From positions 57,570-121,569 of the forward strand of contig NZ_SOFY01000049.1 of the NCBI RefSeq assembly GCF_004402595.1: 64,000 bases of DNA, read 5' to 3'. The DNA comes from Cryobacterium shii (lineage in GTDB: Bacteria > Actinomycetota > Actinomycetes > Actinomycetales > Microbacteriaceae). The position numbers were made by a program, and so were the translations under genes. Positions 34,313 to 43,551 of the stretch are shown here, one piece after another (the stretch's first letter is position 1; every line of letters starts with the position of its first letter). The notes below the pieces were generated by a model. That model worked only from the letters and a program-made list of their open reading frames with translations. It made no database searches and was not told the DNA's origin.

Positions 34313-35497
34313 TCAGTCCTTGAGGAGGTTCCAGCGACCATCCTCGGCCTCAGCCAGGATGAGGGCGGAGGCGTCAAGGCCGGAGTGGTTCTTCGCGGTC
34401 ATCTTGAAGACCCCCGAGATGCCGGTCCACTTGGCGGTCTCGAGCTCGGTGCGCAGGGCCTCGGGGTCGGTGCCGACCGCGTCGATCGCGTTCACGGCGA
34501 TGTGCCAGGCGTCGAATGCGTGGCCGGCGAAACCGGAGGGCTGCTCGCTGTAGGCCTTGCTGTAGTCCGCCTTGAACTGGTCGATGACCGTGCTCTGGGG
34601 GTTGTCGGCAGCCAGCTGGTCGGCTACGAGCAGGCGGCCCATCGGGGCGATGACGCCGTTGGCGGCGTCACCGGCAGCGTCGAAGAACGCCTGGTTCGAG
34701 ATGCCGTGCGAGTGGTAGACCGGCTTGTTCACGCCGAGCTGCACGTAGGCCTTCTGGGCCAGGCCGGCGGAGGGGTTGATGCCCCAGATGATGACGGCGT
34801 CCGCGTCCGAGCCGCGCACATTGGTCATCTGCGGGGTGAAGTCGGTGGCGCTCGGCTCGAAGGCCTCCGTCATGACGAGGGTGATGCCGCGCTCGGCGCC
34901 GAGCTTCGTGATGTAGTCCGCGACCCCTTCGCCGAATCCGGTGGCGTCGCGAACGAGGGCGAGCTTGGTGTAGCCCTTGGCCTTGGCGTCGTCGAGGATG
35001 CGCTCGATCACCACCACGTCGTTCTGCGCGGTCTTGAAGACCCACTGGGAGCCCTCGACGATGGCGATGTTGGCGGCGACGGAGATCATCGGGACCTTCG
35101 CGGCTTCGGCGATGGGGCGCATGGCCAGGCTGGGCCCGGTGCGTGAGGCGCCGATGATGAGGTCGACCTTGTCGCTCTCGATCAGCTTGCTGGTGGCCTT
35201 GGCCGCGCCGTCTTCGGTCGACTGGTTGTCGACGATCGTGAGCTCGACGTCGCGGCCGTCGATGCCGCCGTCGGCGTTGAGCTGCTTGGCCAGCATGGTG
35301 AGGGTGTTCTGCTCGGGGACGCCGAGGCTGGCGCCGACGCCGGTGACGTCGAGAACGGCGCCGATCTTGATCGGCCCTGCCTCCGCGGCGGGGTCGGCGT
35401 CAGCCGTTCCCCCGAGGTTCGAGGTGCTGCATCCGGCCAGCGCAAGGGCTGTGACGACGGCAATCGGCGCGATGAAACGCAGACGAGACTTCTTCAT
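34313..35497 (-). CDS. ABC transporter substrate-binding lipoprotein (LivK-type)
   Basis: A 394-residue periplasmic-binding-type I protein. The signal peptide ends in the lipobox LALAGCS, so the mature protein is a membrane-anchored lipoprotein. IKIGAVLDVTGVGASLG and NADGGIDGRDVELTIVDNQS are usual family blocks. First gene of the transporter operon, next to a PaaR-like palindrome and the paa cluster, so phenylacetate or a related aryl acid is a more likely substrate than branched-chain amino acids; this is inference. Confidence 0.88.
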   Translation of the reverse strand: MKKSRLRFIAPIAVVTALALAGCSTSNLGGTADADPAAEAGPIKIGAVLDVTGVGASLGVPEQNTLTMLAKQLNADGGIDGRDVELTIVDNQSTEDGAAKATSKLIESDKVDLIIGASRTGPSLAMRPIAEAAKVPMISVAANIAIVEGSQWVFKTAQNDVVVIERILDDAKAKGYTKLALVRDATGFGEGVADYITKLGAERGITLVMTEAFEPSATDFTPQMTNVRGSDADAVIIWGINPSAGLAQKAYVQLGVNKPVYHSHGISNQAFFDAAGDAANGVIAPMGRLLVADQLAADNPQSTVIDQFKADYSKAYSEQPSGFAGHAFDAWHIAVNAIDAVGTDPEALRTELETAKWTGISGVFKMTAKNHSGLDASALILAEAEDGRWNLLKD

Positions 35498-35522
35498 TGG
35501 AATCTCCTTCAGAGGAACAGAT

Positions 35523-35552
35523 AATTAGTGACCGACCAGTCGTTCACTAATT
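35523..35552. promoter_or_regulatory. PaaR-like palindrome upstream of the ABC transporter operon
   Basis: AATTAGTG (35523-35530) and CACTAATT (35545-35552) are exact inverted copies around ACCGACC and AGTCGTT. The inner part has the same ACCG...CG layout as the palindrome at the paaA promoter. It sits 26 bases upstream of the binding protein start, where a TetR repressor would block transcription. Confidence 0.6.
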
Positions 35553-35643
35553 CAGGTGTGGCCTGACAGTATCGTGGCGCCATCGTTCGGGGCAAGGGTC
35601 TCGGACGTACTCGTTGGTAACGAGTGGGTGACGTTCCGCGCCG

Positions 35644-36609
35644 TCAGGCCAGGGCGAGCATGCCGGCCGCCGCCAGTGCCAGCGCCAGGCCCAGCCACTG
35701 AACCGGGGCGATCCGTTCCCGGAGCACCACGGCGGCGAGCAGGATCGTGCCGGCCGGATACATGGCCGTCAATACGCTCATCACGCTCAGATCACCGGCA
35801 CGGATGCCCAGCAGCAGCAGGAAATTGGCGACCACATCGACCACGCCGCAGGCGGCCGCGAGGCGCAGGCCTATGAACAGGGTCGACCGGCGGTGGGACG
35901 TGGCGTCGGCATTCGTCTGGGTGTCGGCACTGGCATTCGCGATCGCGTCGGCTCCCGCCTCGCCGGTCGTCGCCGGCAGGGTCCCGGCGACCGTGAGCGC
36001 GCGGCGCCGGCGCAGCGCGACCAGGGCAAGCAGCCCGACGACGGCGAACATGATCGACCCGTTCACCGCGCGGTTCAGCACCAGTGGAACGAGTCCGCTG
36101 TCCTCGGGAGTCAGGTCGATCATGATCATGAAGGCGCCGATCATGGCTCCCGAACCCAGTGCCATCAGCACGCCGATCAGGCTCGGCCGCACTGCGCCGC
36201 GCTCCGGCACGAAGCCAACGAGCACAACCGCGAGCAGGGCGAGACCCAGCGCCCAGTAGCCGATCGGAGCCAGCCGGTCGCCGCCCGCGAGCCCCACGGT
36301 CGCCGGCACCACCGCCGACACCACGGCGGTGAGGGGGGAGAGGATGCTCATCGGCCCGATCGCGAGGCAGGCGTAGAGCAGGGAGATGGCGATGGCGCCG
36401 CTGACTCCGGACGCCGCGCCCCAGAGCACGGCCTCGGCCGACCAGGCTCCGCCCACGAACGGCAGGAAGAGCAGCAGGGCGACCAGCCCCGAGGTCGCCG
36501 CGACCGCCGTCGCCAGCACCGAACTGATGCGCTTGGCGGCCAGGCCGCCCAGGAAGTCGGCGCTGCCGAAAATGAGCGCGCCGGTCAGGCCCAGAACAGC
36601 GGTAAGCAT
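35644..36609 (-). CDS. EamA/DMT-family transporter
   Basis: A 321-residue protein with ten predicted helices in two EamA halves (GALIFGSADFLGGLAAKRIS; FLLLLGIRAGDLSVMSVLTAMYPAGTILLAAVVLRERI). A hydrophilic insert of about 45 residues (Ala/Asp/Thr-rich) separates helices 6 and 7. Drug/metabolite transporter superfamily; substrate unknown. Start set at MLTAVLGLTG; ten codons upstream also in frame. Confidence 0.82.
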   Translation of the reverse strand: MLTAVLGLTGALIFGSADFLGGLAAKRISSVLATAVAATSGLVALLLFLPFVGGAWSAEAVLWGAASGVSGAIAISLLYACLAIGPMSILSPLTAVVSAVVPATVGLAGGDRLAPIGYWALGLALLAVVLVGFVPERGAVRPSLIGVLMALGSGAMIGAFMIMIDLTPEDSGLVPLVLNRAVNGSIMFAVVGLLALVALRRRRALTVAGTLPATTGEAGADAIANASADTQTNADATSHRRSTLFIGLRLAAACGVVDVVANFLLLLGIRAGDLSVMSVLTAMYPAGTILLAAVVLRERIAPVQWLGLALALAAAGMLALA

Positions 36610-36670
36610 AGAACCAGAGCCTACCGATCGGAGGCCCATGCCGCCGCCCGCGGCGGCTTAGGCTCGAGTA

Positions 36671-37285
36671 ATGCGAAGAAACAAGGTTCAGCGCCGATCT
36701 GTCCGAGTGCTCCTGGGTGCCGGCCTGGTCGCGGCGGCGCTGGGCTGGTCGGCCTCCCCGGCGCTCGCGCACAACGATGCGGTCGAGTACTCGCCGGCGG
36801 AGGGCGCGGTCGTCACCGAGCAGCCCGGGATGTTCCGGGTGACGACGAACGACGAGTTGGTCGACCTGGGCGAGGGTTCCGGTCGCGCCATGGCGATCAG
36901 CGGTCCGGCGGACGCGACCACGCCGCTGTACTACGGCGACGGCTGCGTCACGCTGGCCGGTCCCAGCATCGAGACCACGGCCCAGCTCGGGCAGCCGGGC
37001 GAATACACCGTCACCTGGCAGGCGGTGTCGGCCGACGGGCATCCGGTGTCCGAGGAGTATTCGTTCACCTGGCAGCCGGCCGAGGGGCAGGCCCTGGCGG
37101 CCGGGTCTGCGGCGGTGCCGACCTGCGGCCAGGCCGCCGGGTCGACGGATGCCACAGCCGCTCCGGCCGAGCCCGGGGGCACCGTTCCCGACGCCGCCTG
37201 GATCTCCGCCGCTGCCGCCGCAGTGGTCCTCGCCGGGGCCGTCGCCCTCTTCGCGATCCGCCGCCGCACCCGGCGCACACCATGA
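36671..37285 (+). CDS. CopC-domain copper-binding protein
   Basis: A 204-residue exported protein. The signal peptide ends ...SPALAHNDAVEYSPAEGA, so the mature chain would begin with His, the copper ligand typical of CopC. The Cu-site partner DGHPVSEEYSF lies near residue 122, and a C-terminal helix with RRRTRR anchors it in the membrane. A CopC-type protein without a fused CopD in view; role in copper binding or delivery. Confidence 0.85.
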   Translation: MRRNKVQRRSVRVLLGAGLVAAALGWSASPALAHNDAVEYSPAEGAVVTEQPGMFRVTTNDELVDLGEGSGRAMAISGPADATTPLYYGDGCVTLAGPSIETTAQLGQPGEYTVTWQAVSADGHPVSEEYSFTWQPAEGQALAAGSAAVPTCGQAAGSTDATAAPAEPGGTVPDAAWISAAAAAVVLAGAVALFAIRRRTRRTP

Positions 37286-37365
37286 TCGCCCGCGCAGCCC
37301 GAATAGCACGTCACTCCTGTCGGCTCCTGGGCGGCCGTGTCGGAGGTCGCAGGTAGAGTTACCGG

Positions 37366-39378
37366 GTGAGTTGGAACGCCGAAATACCGTGGGATCCTGA
37401 CGAGTTCGAACCACCCGACGAGTTCGACGCACCCCCGCCACCCGACGGCTATTCCGGCGGCGCGACCGCGTGGGAGTCCGCCCCGGCAGGCCTGGGCGGC
37501 GCCGGCCCGGCCCCCCAGCGTCCGGCGGTCGCCCCGCCGCGCCGCGCCTCCGCGAAATTCGGGACCGCCGCCGAGGCGCTGCACACCGTCTTCGGCTACG
37601 ACTCCTTCCGCGGCGAGCAGGCCGCGATCATCGACCAGTTGATCGGCGGCGGTGACGCGGTCGTGCTGATGCCCACCGGCGGCGGCAAGAGCCTCTGCTA
37701 CCAGATCCCCTCCCTGGTGCGCGAGGGAACCGGCATCGTCATCTCGCCGTTGATCGCGCTGATGCAGGACCAGGTCGACGCGCTGACCGCGGTCGGCGTG
37801 CGCGCCGCATTCCTCAATTCCAGCCAGGATGCCGCCGCCCGCGGCCAGGTCGAACGCGATTACCTCGCCGGCAACCTCGACCTGCTCTACGTCGCCCCCG
37901 AGCGGCTCTCCTCCGAAGCCACGAAACGCTTCCTCGACCGCGGCACCATCGCCTTGTTCGCCATCGACGAGGCACACTGTGTCTCCCAGTGGGGGCACGA
38001 CTTCCGTCCCGACTACCTGGCCCTGTCCGAGCTCGCCGACCGCTGGCCCGACGTACCCCGCATCGCCCTCACCGCCACGGCCACCGACGCCACCCACAAA
38101 GAGATCACCACCCGCCTGCAGCTGGGTGAGGCCCGCCACTTCGTCGCCAGCTTCGACCGGCCGAACATCCAGTACCGCATCGTCGGCAAGGCCGAGCCGC
38201 GCAAGCAGCTGCTCGCCTTCATCAAGGCCGAGCACCCCACGGATGCCGGCATCGTCTACGCCCTCAGCCGCAAGACCGTCGAGGCGACCGCCGACTTCCT
38301 GCGGCAGAACGGTCTCAACGCCCTGCCGTACCACGCGGGCCTGGACCAGGGCCTGCGCGCCCGCACCCAGTCCCGGTTCCTCCGCGAAGACGGCGTGATC
38401 ATCGTCGCCACCATCGCGTTCGGGATGGGAATCGACAAGCCGGATGTGCGCTTCGTCGCCCACATCGACCTGCCCAAGTCGGTCGAGGGTTACTACCAGG
38501 AGACCGGCCGCGCCGGCCGCGACGGCCTGCCCTCCACCGGTTGGCTCGCCTACGGCCTGCAGGACGTCGTGCAGCAGCGCCGCATGATCGACGAGTCGCC
38601 CGGAGACCTCGGGCACCGCCGCAAACTCTCCGCGCACCTCGACGCGATGCTCGCGCTCTGCGAGACCGTGAGCTGCCGCCGGGTGAACCTGTTGCGCTAC
38701 TTCGGCCAGTCCAGCGAACCCTGCGGCAACTGCGACACCTGCCTCGAGCCCCCCGTCGGCTGGGACGGCACCGTCCCCGCCCAGAAACTGCTCTCCACCG
38801 TGGTGCGCCTGCTCCGGGAGCGCAACCAGCGCTTCGGCGCCGGCCAGCTGATCGACATCCTGCGCGGCAAGGTCACCCCGCGCACCACCCAGCACAGCCA
38901 CGACCAGCTGGCCACCTGGGGGATCGGCGCCGACCTCAGCGACCAGCAGTGGCGCGGCGTCGTGCGGCAGTTGCTGGCCCAGGGCTTCCTGGCCACCTCC
39001 GGCGAATACGGCACCCTGGTGCTCACGGATGCCGCGGCCGAGGTTCTCGCGGGCCGCCGCACCGTGGAGCTCCGTACCGAGCCCGAACGCGCCGCCCGCC
39101 CGGCCGCCGGCGTGCGCAAGGGTGCGGCGAAGGCGGCCGCGGCCGATCTCAGCCCGGAACAGGGCACGCTGTTCGAGGCGCTGCGGGTCTGGCGCTCCGC
39201 CCAGTCCAAGGAGCAGGGCGTGCCCGCGTACATCGTCTTCGGCGACGCCACCCTGCTCGCAATCGCTGCGACCCGGCCGGTCTCCCTGGCCGACCTGGAC
39301 GGCATCTCCGGCGTGGGCGCCAAGAAGCTGGAAGCATACGGTTCGGCCATCCTCGAGGTCGTCGCGGCCGGCGCCTGA
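37366..39378 (+). CDS. recQ: ATP-dependent DNA helicase RecQ
   Basis: A 670-residue 3'-5' DNA helicase. Walker [19 protein letters not shown] box ([17 protein letters not shown]), motif [12 protein letters not shown], zinc-binding Cys set ([18 protein letters not shown]), RQC winged helix, and a C-terminal HRDC domain ([10 protein letters not shown] linker, then LFEALRVWR). The N-terminus has about 60 Pro/Asp-rich residues before the helicase core. GTG start. Replication fork and recombination repair. Confidence 0.95.
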   Translation: MSWNAEIPWDPDEFEPPDEFDAPPPPDGYSGGATAWESAPAGLGGAGPAPQRPAVAPPRRASAKFGTAAEALHTVFGYDSFRGEQAAIIDQLIGGGDAVVLMPTGGGKSLCYQIPSLVREGTGIVISPLIALMQDQVDALTAVGVRAAFLNSSQDAAARGQVERDYLAGNLDLLYVAPERLSSEATKRFLDRGTIALFAIDEAHCVSQWGHDFRPDYLALSELADRWPDVPRIALTATATDATHKEITTRLQLGEARHFVASFDRPNIQYRIVGKAEPRKQLLAFIKAEHPTDAGIVYALSRKTVEATADFLRQNGLNALPYHAGLDQGLRARTQSRFLREDGVIIVATIAFGMGIDKPDVRFVAHIDLPKSVEGYYQETGRAGRDGLPSTGWLAYGLQDVVQQRRMIDESPGDLGHRRKLSAHLDAMLALCETVSCRRVNLLRYFGQSSEPCGNCDTCLEPPVGWDGTVPAQKLLSTVVRLLRERNQRFGAGQLIDILRGKVTPRTTQHSHDQLATWGIGADLSDQQWRGVVRQLLAQGFLATSGEYGTLVLTDAAAEVLAGRRTVELRTEPERAARPAAGVRKGAAKAAAADLSPEQGTLFEALRVWRSAQSKEQGVPAYIVFGDATLLAIAATRPVSLADLDGISGVGAKKLEAYGSAILEVVAAGA

Positions 39379-39454
39379 CCCGCGTCGCCGCTGCACCGAT
39401 CCCGGTCCTGCCGTGAACCGGCGAAATGGCGCCGGACCGAGTAGAACATGAGTC

Positions 39455-40033
39455 ATGGACTGGACCGAGTACTTCGACACGCAGACCGGCCGGCCGCCGC
39501 GGTCGGTGCTGCTGCGCACCCTGGGCCTGCGCGGCGACTCGGGGCCGGGCACCGCGGTCGACCTGGGCTGCGGTGAGGGCACCGAGACCCGGCACCTGCT
39601 CGCCGCCGGCTGGCGCGTGCACGCGTTCGACGCCGACCCGGGCGCCGAGGCGCGGGTGCGGGGTGCCCTGGACCGCCCCCGGGCCGAGCGCCTGACCTTC
39701 CATTCGGCGCGGTTCGAGGACTTCCCCGCGCTTCCCGCCGCCGATCTCGTCTATGCGGGTTTCTCCCTGCCCTTCTGCGACCCGAAAGCGTTCCCCGGGC
39801 TCTGGACGGGCATCCGCGGAGCCCTGAACCCGGGCGCCTGGTTCGCCGGCGAGTTCTTCGGCCCCCACGACGCCTGGGCCGGTCGCGCCGACATGAACTT
39901 CCACGACCGGGAAGGGGTCGATGCCCTGCTGGCCGGCCTGGACCTCGTCGACGTGATCGAAGACGACCGCCCCGGCCAGTCCGCGTTCGGTCCCCGGCAC
40001 TGGCACGTCTTCCACGTCATCGCCCGCGCCTGA
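39455..40033 (+). CDS. Class I SAM-dependent methyltransferase
   Basis: A 192-residue methyltransferase. Motif I is AVDLGCGEGTETRHLLAAGW, with the acidic residue after strand 2 in VHAFDADPGAE. Related to TehB/UbiE-like small-molecule methyltransferases, but substrate unknown. Follows recQ at 76 bases and ends before a dispersed palindromic element. Confidence 0.83.
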   Translation: MDWTEYFDTQTGRPPRSVLLRTLGLRGDSGPGTAVDLGCGEGTETRHLLAAGWRVHAFDADPGAEARVRGALDRPRAERLTFHSARFEDFPALPAADLVYAGFSLPFCDPKAFPGLWTGIRGALNPGAWFAGEFFGPHDAWAGRADMNFHDREGVDALLAGLDLVDVIEDDRPGQSAFGPRHWHVFHVIARA

Positions 40034-40060
40034 CCCTGCCCCCACGCCCAGCCCGGCTCT

Positions 40061-40145
40061 AACCAATTCGACGGAGATTTTGAGTTAAAACCACGTTTTC
40101 GGCCATTTCTGGGTTCGTTTCGGCAAAATCTCCGTCGAATTGGTT
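40061..40145. repeat. Dispersed palindromic element, copy 3 (85 bp)
   Basis: Arms at 40061-40081 and 40125-40145 are exact inverted copies (core AATTCGACGGAGATTTT), as in copies at 9199 and 30444. The centre has the GTTAAAA block after the left arm and GGC before the right arm, both shared with copy 2. Lies 28 bases after the methyltransferase stop, with transcription rightwards on both sides. Confidence 0.9.
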
Positions 40146-40355
40146 CGGGCGGGAGGGCGCCGGAGGGGAGCCCTAACCCGCCCCGTTTGTGGGTATGGGT
40201 GAAGCCAGGCCGGTAAGCATTGTGGGGAAGCTACAAGACGGATGCCGCGCCGAGCATGCTTTGTTGTAGCCCCGTCACGCACTATTTCCCCCGCTTGCAC
40301 GAGCGACCTAACGTATAAGAAAATTTCGAGTTCGCGCGAAGACGAAGGACCAATG
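40146..40355 (+). other. Upstream region of the acyl-CoA oxidase gene
   Basis: With the palindromic element this makes a 322-base gap between two rightward genes. No credible gene. Just before the start there is an A/T-rich stretch (TATAAGAAAAT near 40315) after TTGCAC near 40296; spacing is not ideal, so this is only a possible promoter. GAAGGA at 40344-40349 is the ribosome site. Confidence 0.4.
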
Positions 40356-42503
40356 ATGGTTGACACTGCCCAGCGCTCCAGCAACAAGACCCCCGCCCGC
40401 CCCACGGGAACCCCTGCCGTGACCCCCGGCGTCGACACCGGCCCGGTGCTGATCGCCGGCCAGTCCGGCGCTCCCACGATTGACCTGGAGTCGCTGAACC
40501 GGCGGCTCCTCGGCACCTGGGCGGACGTGCGCCTGAAGGCCCGCGAGCTCACCGCCCGCCCCGACCTGCAGCGGATCGAAGGCCAATCCATGGCCGAGCA
40601 CCGTGCGCGCGTGCTGGGTCAGCTCAAAATCCTCGCCGAGAACGGACACGTGCACCGCGCGTTCCCGGCCCACCTCGGCGGCGCCGACGACCACGGCGGC
40701 AACATCGCCGGGTTCGAGGAGCTGGTCACGGCCGACCCGAGCCTGCAGATCAAGGCGGGCGTGCAGTGGGGACTGTTCGGGGCTGCGGTGCTGCACCTCG
40801 GCACCGGGAAGCACCACGACGCCTACCTGCCGGGCATCATGACGCTGGAGGTGCCCGGCGTGTTCGCGATGACCGAGACCGGCCACGGCTCCGACGTCGC
40901 CGCCATCGGCACGACGGCCACCTACGACCCGGCCACGCAGGAGTTCGTCATCGACACCCCGTTCCGCGCGGCGTGGAAGGACTACCTCGGCAACGCCGCC
41001 AAGGACGGCATCGCCGCTGTGCTCTTCGCCCAGCTGATCACCGACGGCGTCAACCACGGCGTGCACGCCTTCTGGGTCCCGATCCGCGACGAATCCGGGA
41101 CGTTCCTGCCCGGCATCGGCGGCGAGGACGACGGTCTCAAGGGCGGCCTGAACGGCATCGACAACGGCCGGCTCCACTTCGACGGGGTGCGCATCCCGCG
41201 CGAGAACCTGCTCAACCGCTATGGCGACGTCGCGGAGGACGGCACCTACAGCAGCCCGATCGCCAGCCCCGGCCGCCGCTTCTTCACCATGCTCGGCACC
41301 CTCGTGCAGGGCCGCGTCTCGCTCGACGGAGCCGCCACCCAGGCGTCGGCGATGGCCCTGACGATCGCCATCACCTACGGCAGCCAGCGGCGCCAGTTCA
41401 CGGCCGGCAGCGACACCGACGAAGAGGTCATCCTCGACTACCAGCGCCACCAGCGCCGGCTGCTGCCGCGCCTGGCCACCACCTACGCGCACACCTTCGC
41501 CCACGACGAGTTCCTGGTCAAATTCGACCAGGTCTTCAGCGGCACGGCGAGCACGGATGCCGACATCCAGGACCTGGAAACCCTCGCCGCCGCGCTGAAG
41601 CCCCTGTCGACCTGGCACGCGCTGGACACCCTGCAGGAGGCCCGCGAGGCCTGCGGCGGGGCCGGCTTCCTGGCCGAGAACCGGCTGGTCGGGCTGCGGG
41701 CCGACCTGGACGTGTACGCCACCTTCGAGGGTGACAACAACGTCCTGCTCCAGCTCGTCGCCAAGCGCCTGCTCACCGACTACAGCCGCAGGTTCGCCTC
41801 GGCCGGCCCCGGCGTCCTCGCCCGCTACGTCGTGCAGCAGGCTGCGGGCCGCGCCTATCACGGCTCCGGTCTCCGCAGCCTCGCCCAGGTGCTCACCGAC
41901 TTCGGGTCGACGGCCCGCTCCGTCGGCCACCTCCGGGATGCCGAGGTGCAGCGCGAGCTGCTCACCGACCGGGTCGAGACCATGATCGCGGAGATCGCGG
42001 GCAAGCTCCGCCCGGCCGGCAGGCTGCCCGCGAAAGAAGCCGCGGCCCTGTTCAACGCCAACCAGGACCAGCTGATCGAGGCGGCCCGCTCCCACGGGGA
42101 GCTGCTGCAGTGGGAGGCCTTCACCCGGGCGGTGGAGACCACTGAGGATGCCGGCACGAAGCAGGTCCTGACCTGGCTGCGCGACCTCTTCGGTCTCGGG
42201 CTGCTCGAGAAGCACCTGGCCTGGTACCTGATCAACGGGCGCCTTTCGGCGCGGCGCGCACAGTCGGTGACGTCCTACATCGACCGCATCATCGTGCGAC
42301 TGCGCCCGCACGCCGTCGACCTGGTCGACGCGTTCGGCTACAGCCCGGAGCACCTCCGGTCCGCGATCGCGAGCGGCGCGGAGCAGGAGCGCCAGGACGA
42401 GGCCCGCGACTACTACCGCGGCCAGCGTGCCTCCGGGCAGGCCCCCGTCCCCGAGAAGTCGCACAAGCCCCAGAAGCCCGCCCAGTCCCCGAAGGCCGGC
42501 TAG
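40356..42503 (+). CDS. Acyl-CoA oxidase / dehydrogenase (ACOX type)
   Basis: A 715-residue flavoenzyme of the acyl-CoA oxidase group, longer than ordinary acyl-CoA dehydrogenases (about 380). FAMTETGHGSDVAAIGTTATYDP is the FAD-site block; ACGGAGFLAENRL and FEGDNNVLLQLVAKRLL follow in ACOX order with the C-terminal helical domain. It oxidises acyl-CoA to enoyl-CoA. Two ATGs adjoin; I use the second (40356), which is 6 bases from GAAGGA. Confidence 0.9.
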   Translation: MVDTAQRSSNKTPARPTGTPAVTPGVDTGPVLIAGQSGAPTIDLESLNRRLLGTWADVRLKARELTARPDLQRIEGQSMAEHRARVLGQLKILAENGHVHRAFPAHLGGADDHGGNIAGFEELVTADPSLQIKAGVQWGLFGAAVLHLGTGKHHDAYLPGIMTLEVPGVFAMTETGHGSDVAAIGTTATYDPATQEFVIDTPFRAAWKDYLGNAAKDGIAAVLFAQLITDGVNHGVHAFWVPIRDESGTFLPGIGGEDDGLKGGLNGIDNGRLHFDGVRIPRENLLNRYGDVAEDGTYSSPIASPGRRFFTMLGTLVQGRVSLDGAATQASAMALTIAITYGSQRRQFTAGSDTDEEVILDYQRHQRRLLPRLATTYAHTFAHDEFLVKFDQVFSGTASTDADIQDLETLAAALKPLSTWHALDTLQEAREACGGAGFLAENRLVGLRADLDVYATFEGDNNVLLQLVAKRLLTDYSRRFASAGPGVLARYVVQQAAGRAYHGSGLRSLAQVLTDFGSTARSVGHLRDAEVQRELLTDRVETMIAEIAGKLRPAGRLPAKEAAALFNANQDQLIEAARSHGELLQWEAFTRAVETTEDAGTKQVLTWLRDLFGLGLLEKHLAWYLINGRLSARRAQSVTSYIDRIIVRLRPHAVDLVDAFGYSPEHLRSAIASGAEQERQDEARDYYRGQRASGQAPVPEKSHKPQKPAQSPKAG

Positions 42504-42508
42504 CAGTC

Positions 42509-42560
42509 CCCGTTCCGGTCGAGAGTGCCCGTTCCGCGGGTCACTCTCGACCGGAACGGG
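42509..42560. repeat. Perfect 19-bp inverted repeat between acyl-CoA oxidase and pip
   Basis: Arms 42509-42527 and 42542-42560 are exact inverted copies (core GTTCCGGTCGAGAGTG) around a 14-base loop that repeats CCCGTTCC from the arm. Both flanking genes are on the plus strand. No T-run, so it may be a REP-like element that also acts as terminator or mRNA stabiliser. Confidence 0.8.
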
Positions 42561-42585
42561 AACCCTCGCCCCGTAGGCTCGGGGG

Positions 42586-43542
42586 ATGCGTACCTTTTAT
42601 CCCGAGATCGAACCCTACGAAACCGGACTCCTCGAGGTCGGTGACGGGCAGACCATCTACTGGGAGGCATCCGGCAACCCCGACGGAAAGCCGGCCGTGT
42701 ACCTGCACGGGGGACCGGGCGGCGGGTCGAGCCCCAAGCAGCGCCGCGTCTTCGACCCCGAGAAGTACCGCATCATCCTCTTCGACCAGCGCGGCTGCGG
42801 CCAGAGCACGCCGCACGCGAGCGCAGCGGATGCCGACCTCAGCACGAACACGACCTGGCACCTCGTCGCCGACCTCGAGAAACTGCGCGAGCACCTCGGC
42901 ATCGAGCGCTGGCTCGTCTGCGGCGGCTCCTGGGGCAGCACCCTCAGCCTCGCCTACGCGGAGACGCATCCCGAACGCGTCACCGAACTCGTCCTCCGCG
43001 GCATCTTCACGCTCCGTCCGGTGGAGCTCGACTGGTTCTACGAGGGCGGCGCCGCGGCGATCTACCCCGACCTGTGGGAAAGCTTCATCGCCCCGGTCCC
43101 GGTGGAGGAGCGCGGCCACCTGATCCAGGCCTACCGGCGCCTGCTGCACGACCCGGACCAGTTCGTGCGCGAACGGGCCGGGATCGCCTGGTCCACCTGG
43201 GAATCGTCGACGATCACCCTGCTGCAGCAGCCCGACACGATCGCGCACTTCACCGAACCGGCCTTCGCCGTGGCCTTCGCCCGGATCGAGAACCACTACT
43301 TCACCAACTCCGGCTGGTTCGAACCGAACCAGCTCATCCGCGACGCCGACCGTCTGAGGGACATCCCCGGCGTGATCGTGCAGGGCCGCTACGACATGTG
43401 CACCCCCGCGTTCACCGCCTGGGACCTGCACCAGAACTGGCCCGAAGCCGACTTCCGGCTGATCCCGGATGCCGGTCACTCCTTCGACGAACCCGGAAAC
43501 CTGGACGCCATCATCGAGGCAACCGACCGGTTCGCAGGGTAA
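42586..43542 (+). CDS. pip: Proline iminopeptidase
   Basis: A 318-residue S33-family alpha/beta hydrolase that removes N-terminal proline from peptides. HGGPGGG (41-47) forms the oxyanion region, FDQRGCGQS is typical, and the nucleophile is Ser115 in GGSWGS. GRYDMCTP (Asp) and AGHSFDEP (His) complete the triad. Length matches PIP (about 315). Confidence 0.94.
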   Translation: MRTFYPEIEPYETGLLEVGDGQTIYWEASGNPDGKPAVYLHGGPGGGSSPKQRRVFDPEKYRIILFDQRGCGQSTPHASAADADLSTNTTWHLVADLEKLREHLGIERWLVCGGSWGSTLSLAYAETHPERVTELVLRGIFTLRPVELDWFYEGGAAAIYPDLWESFIAPVPVEERGHLIQAYRRLLHDPDQFVRERAGIAWSTWESSTITLLQQPDTIAHFTEPAFAVAFARIENHYFTNSGWFEPNQLIRDADRLRDIPGVIVQGRYDMCTPAFTAWDLHQNWPEADFRLIPDAGHSFDEPGNLDAIIEATDRFAG

Positions 43543-43551
43543 CTTCTTCCC

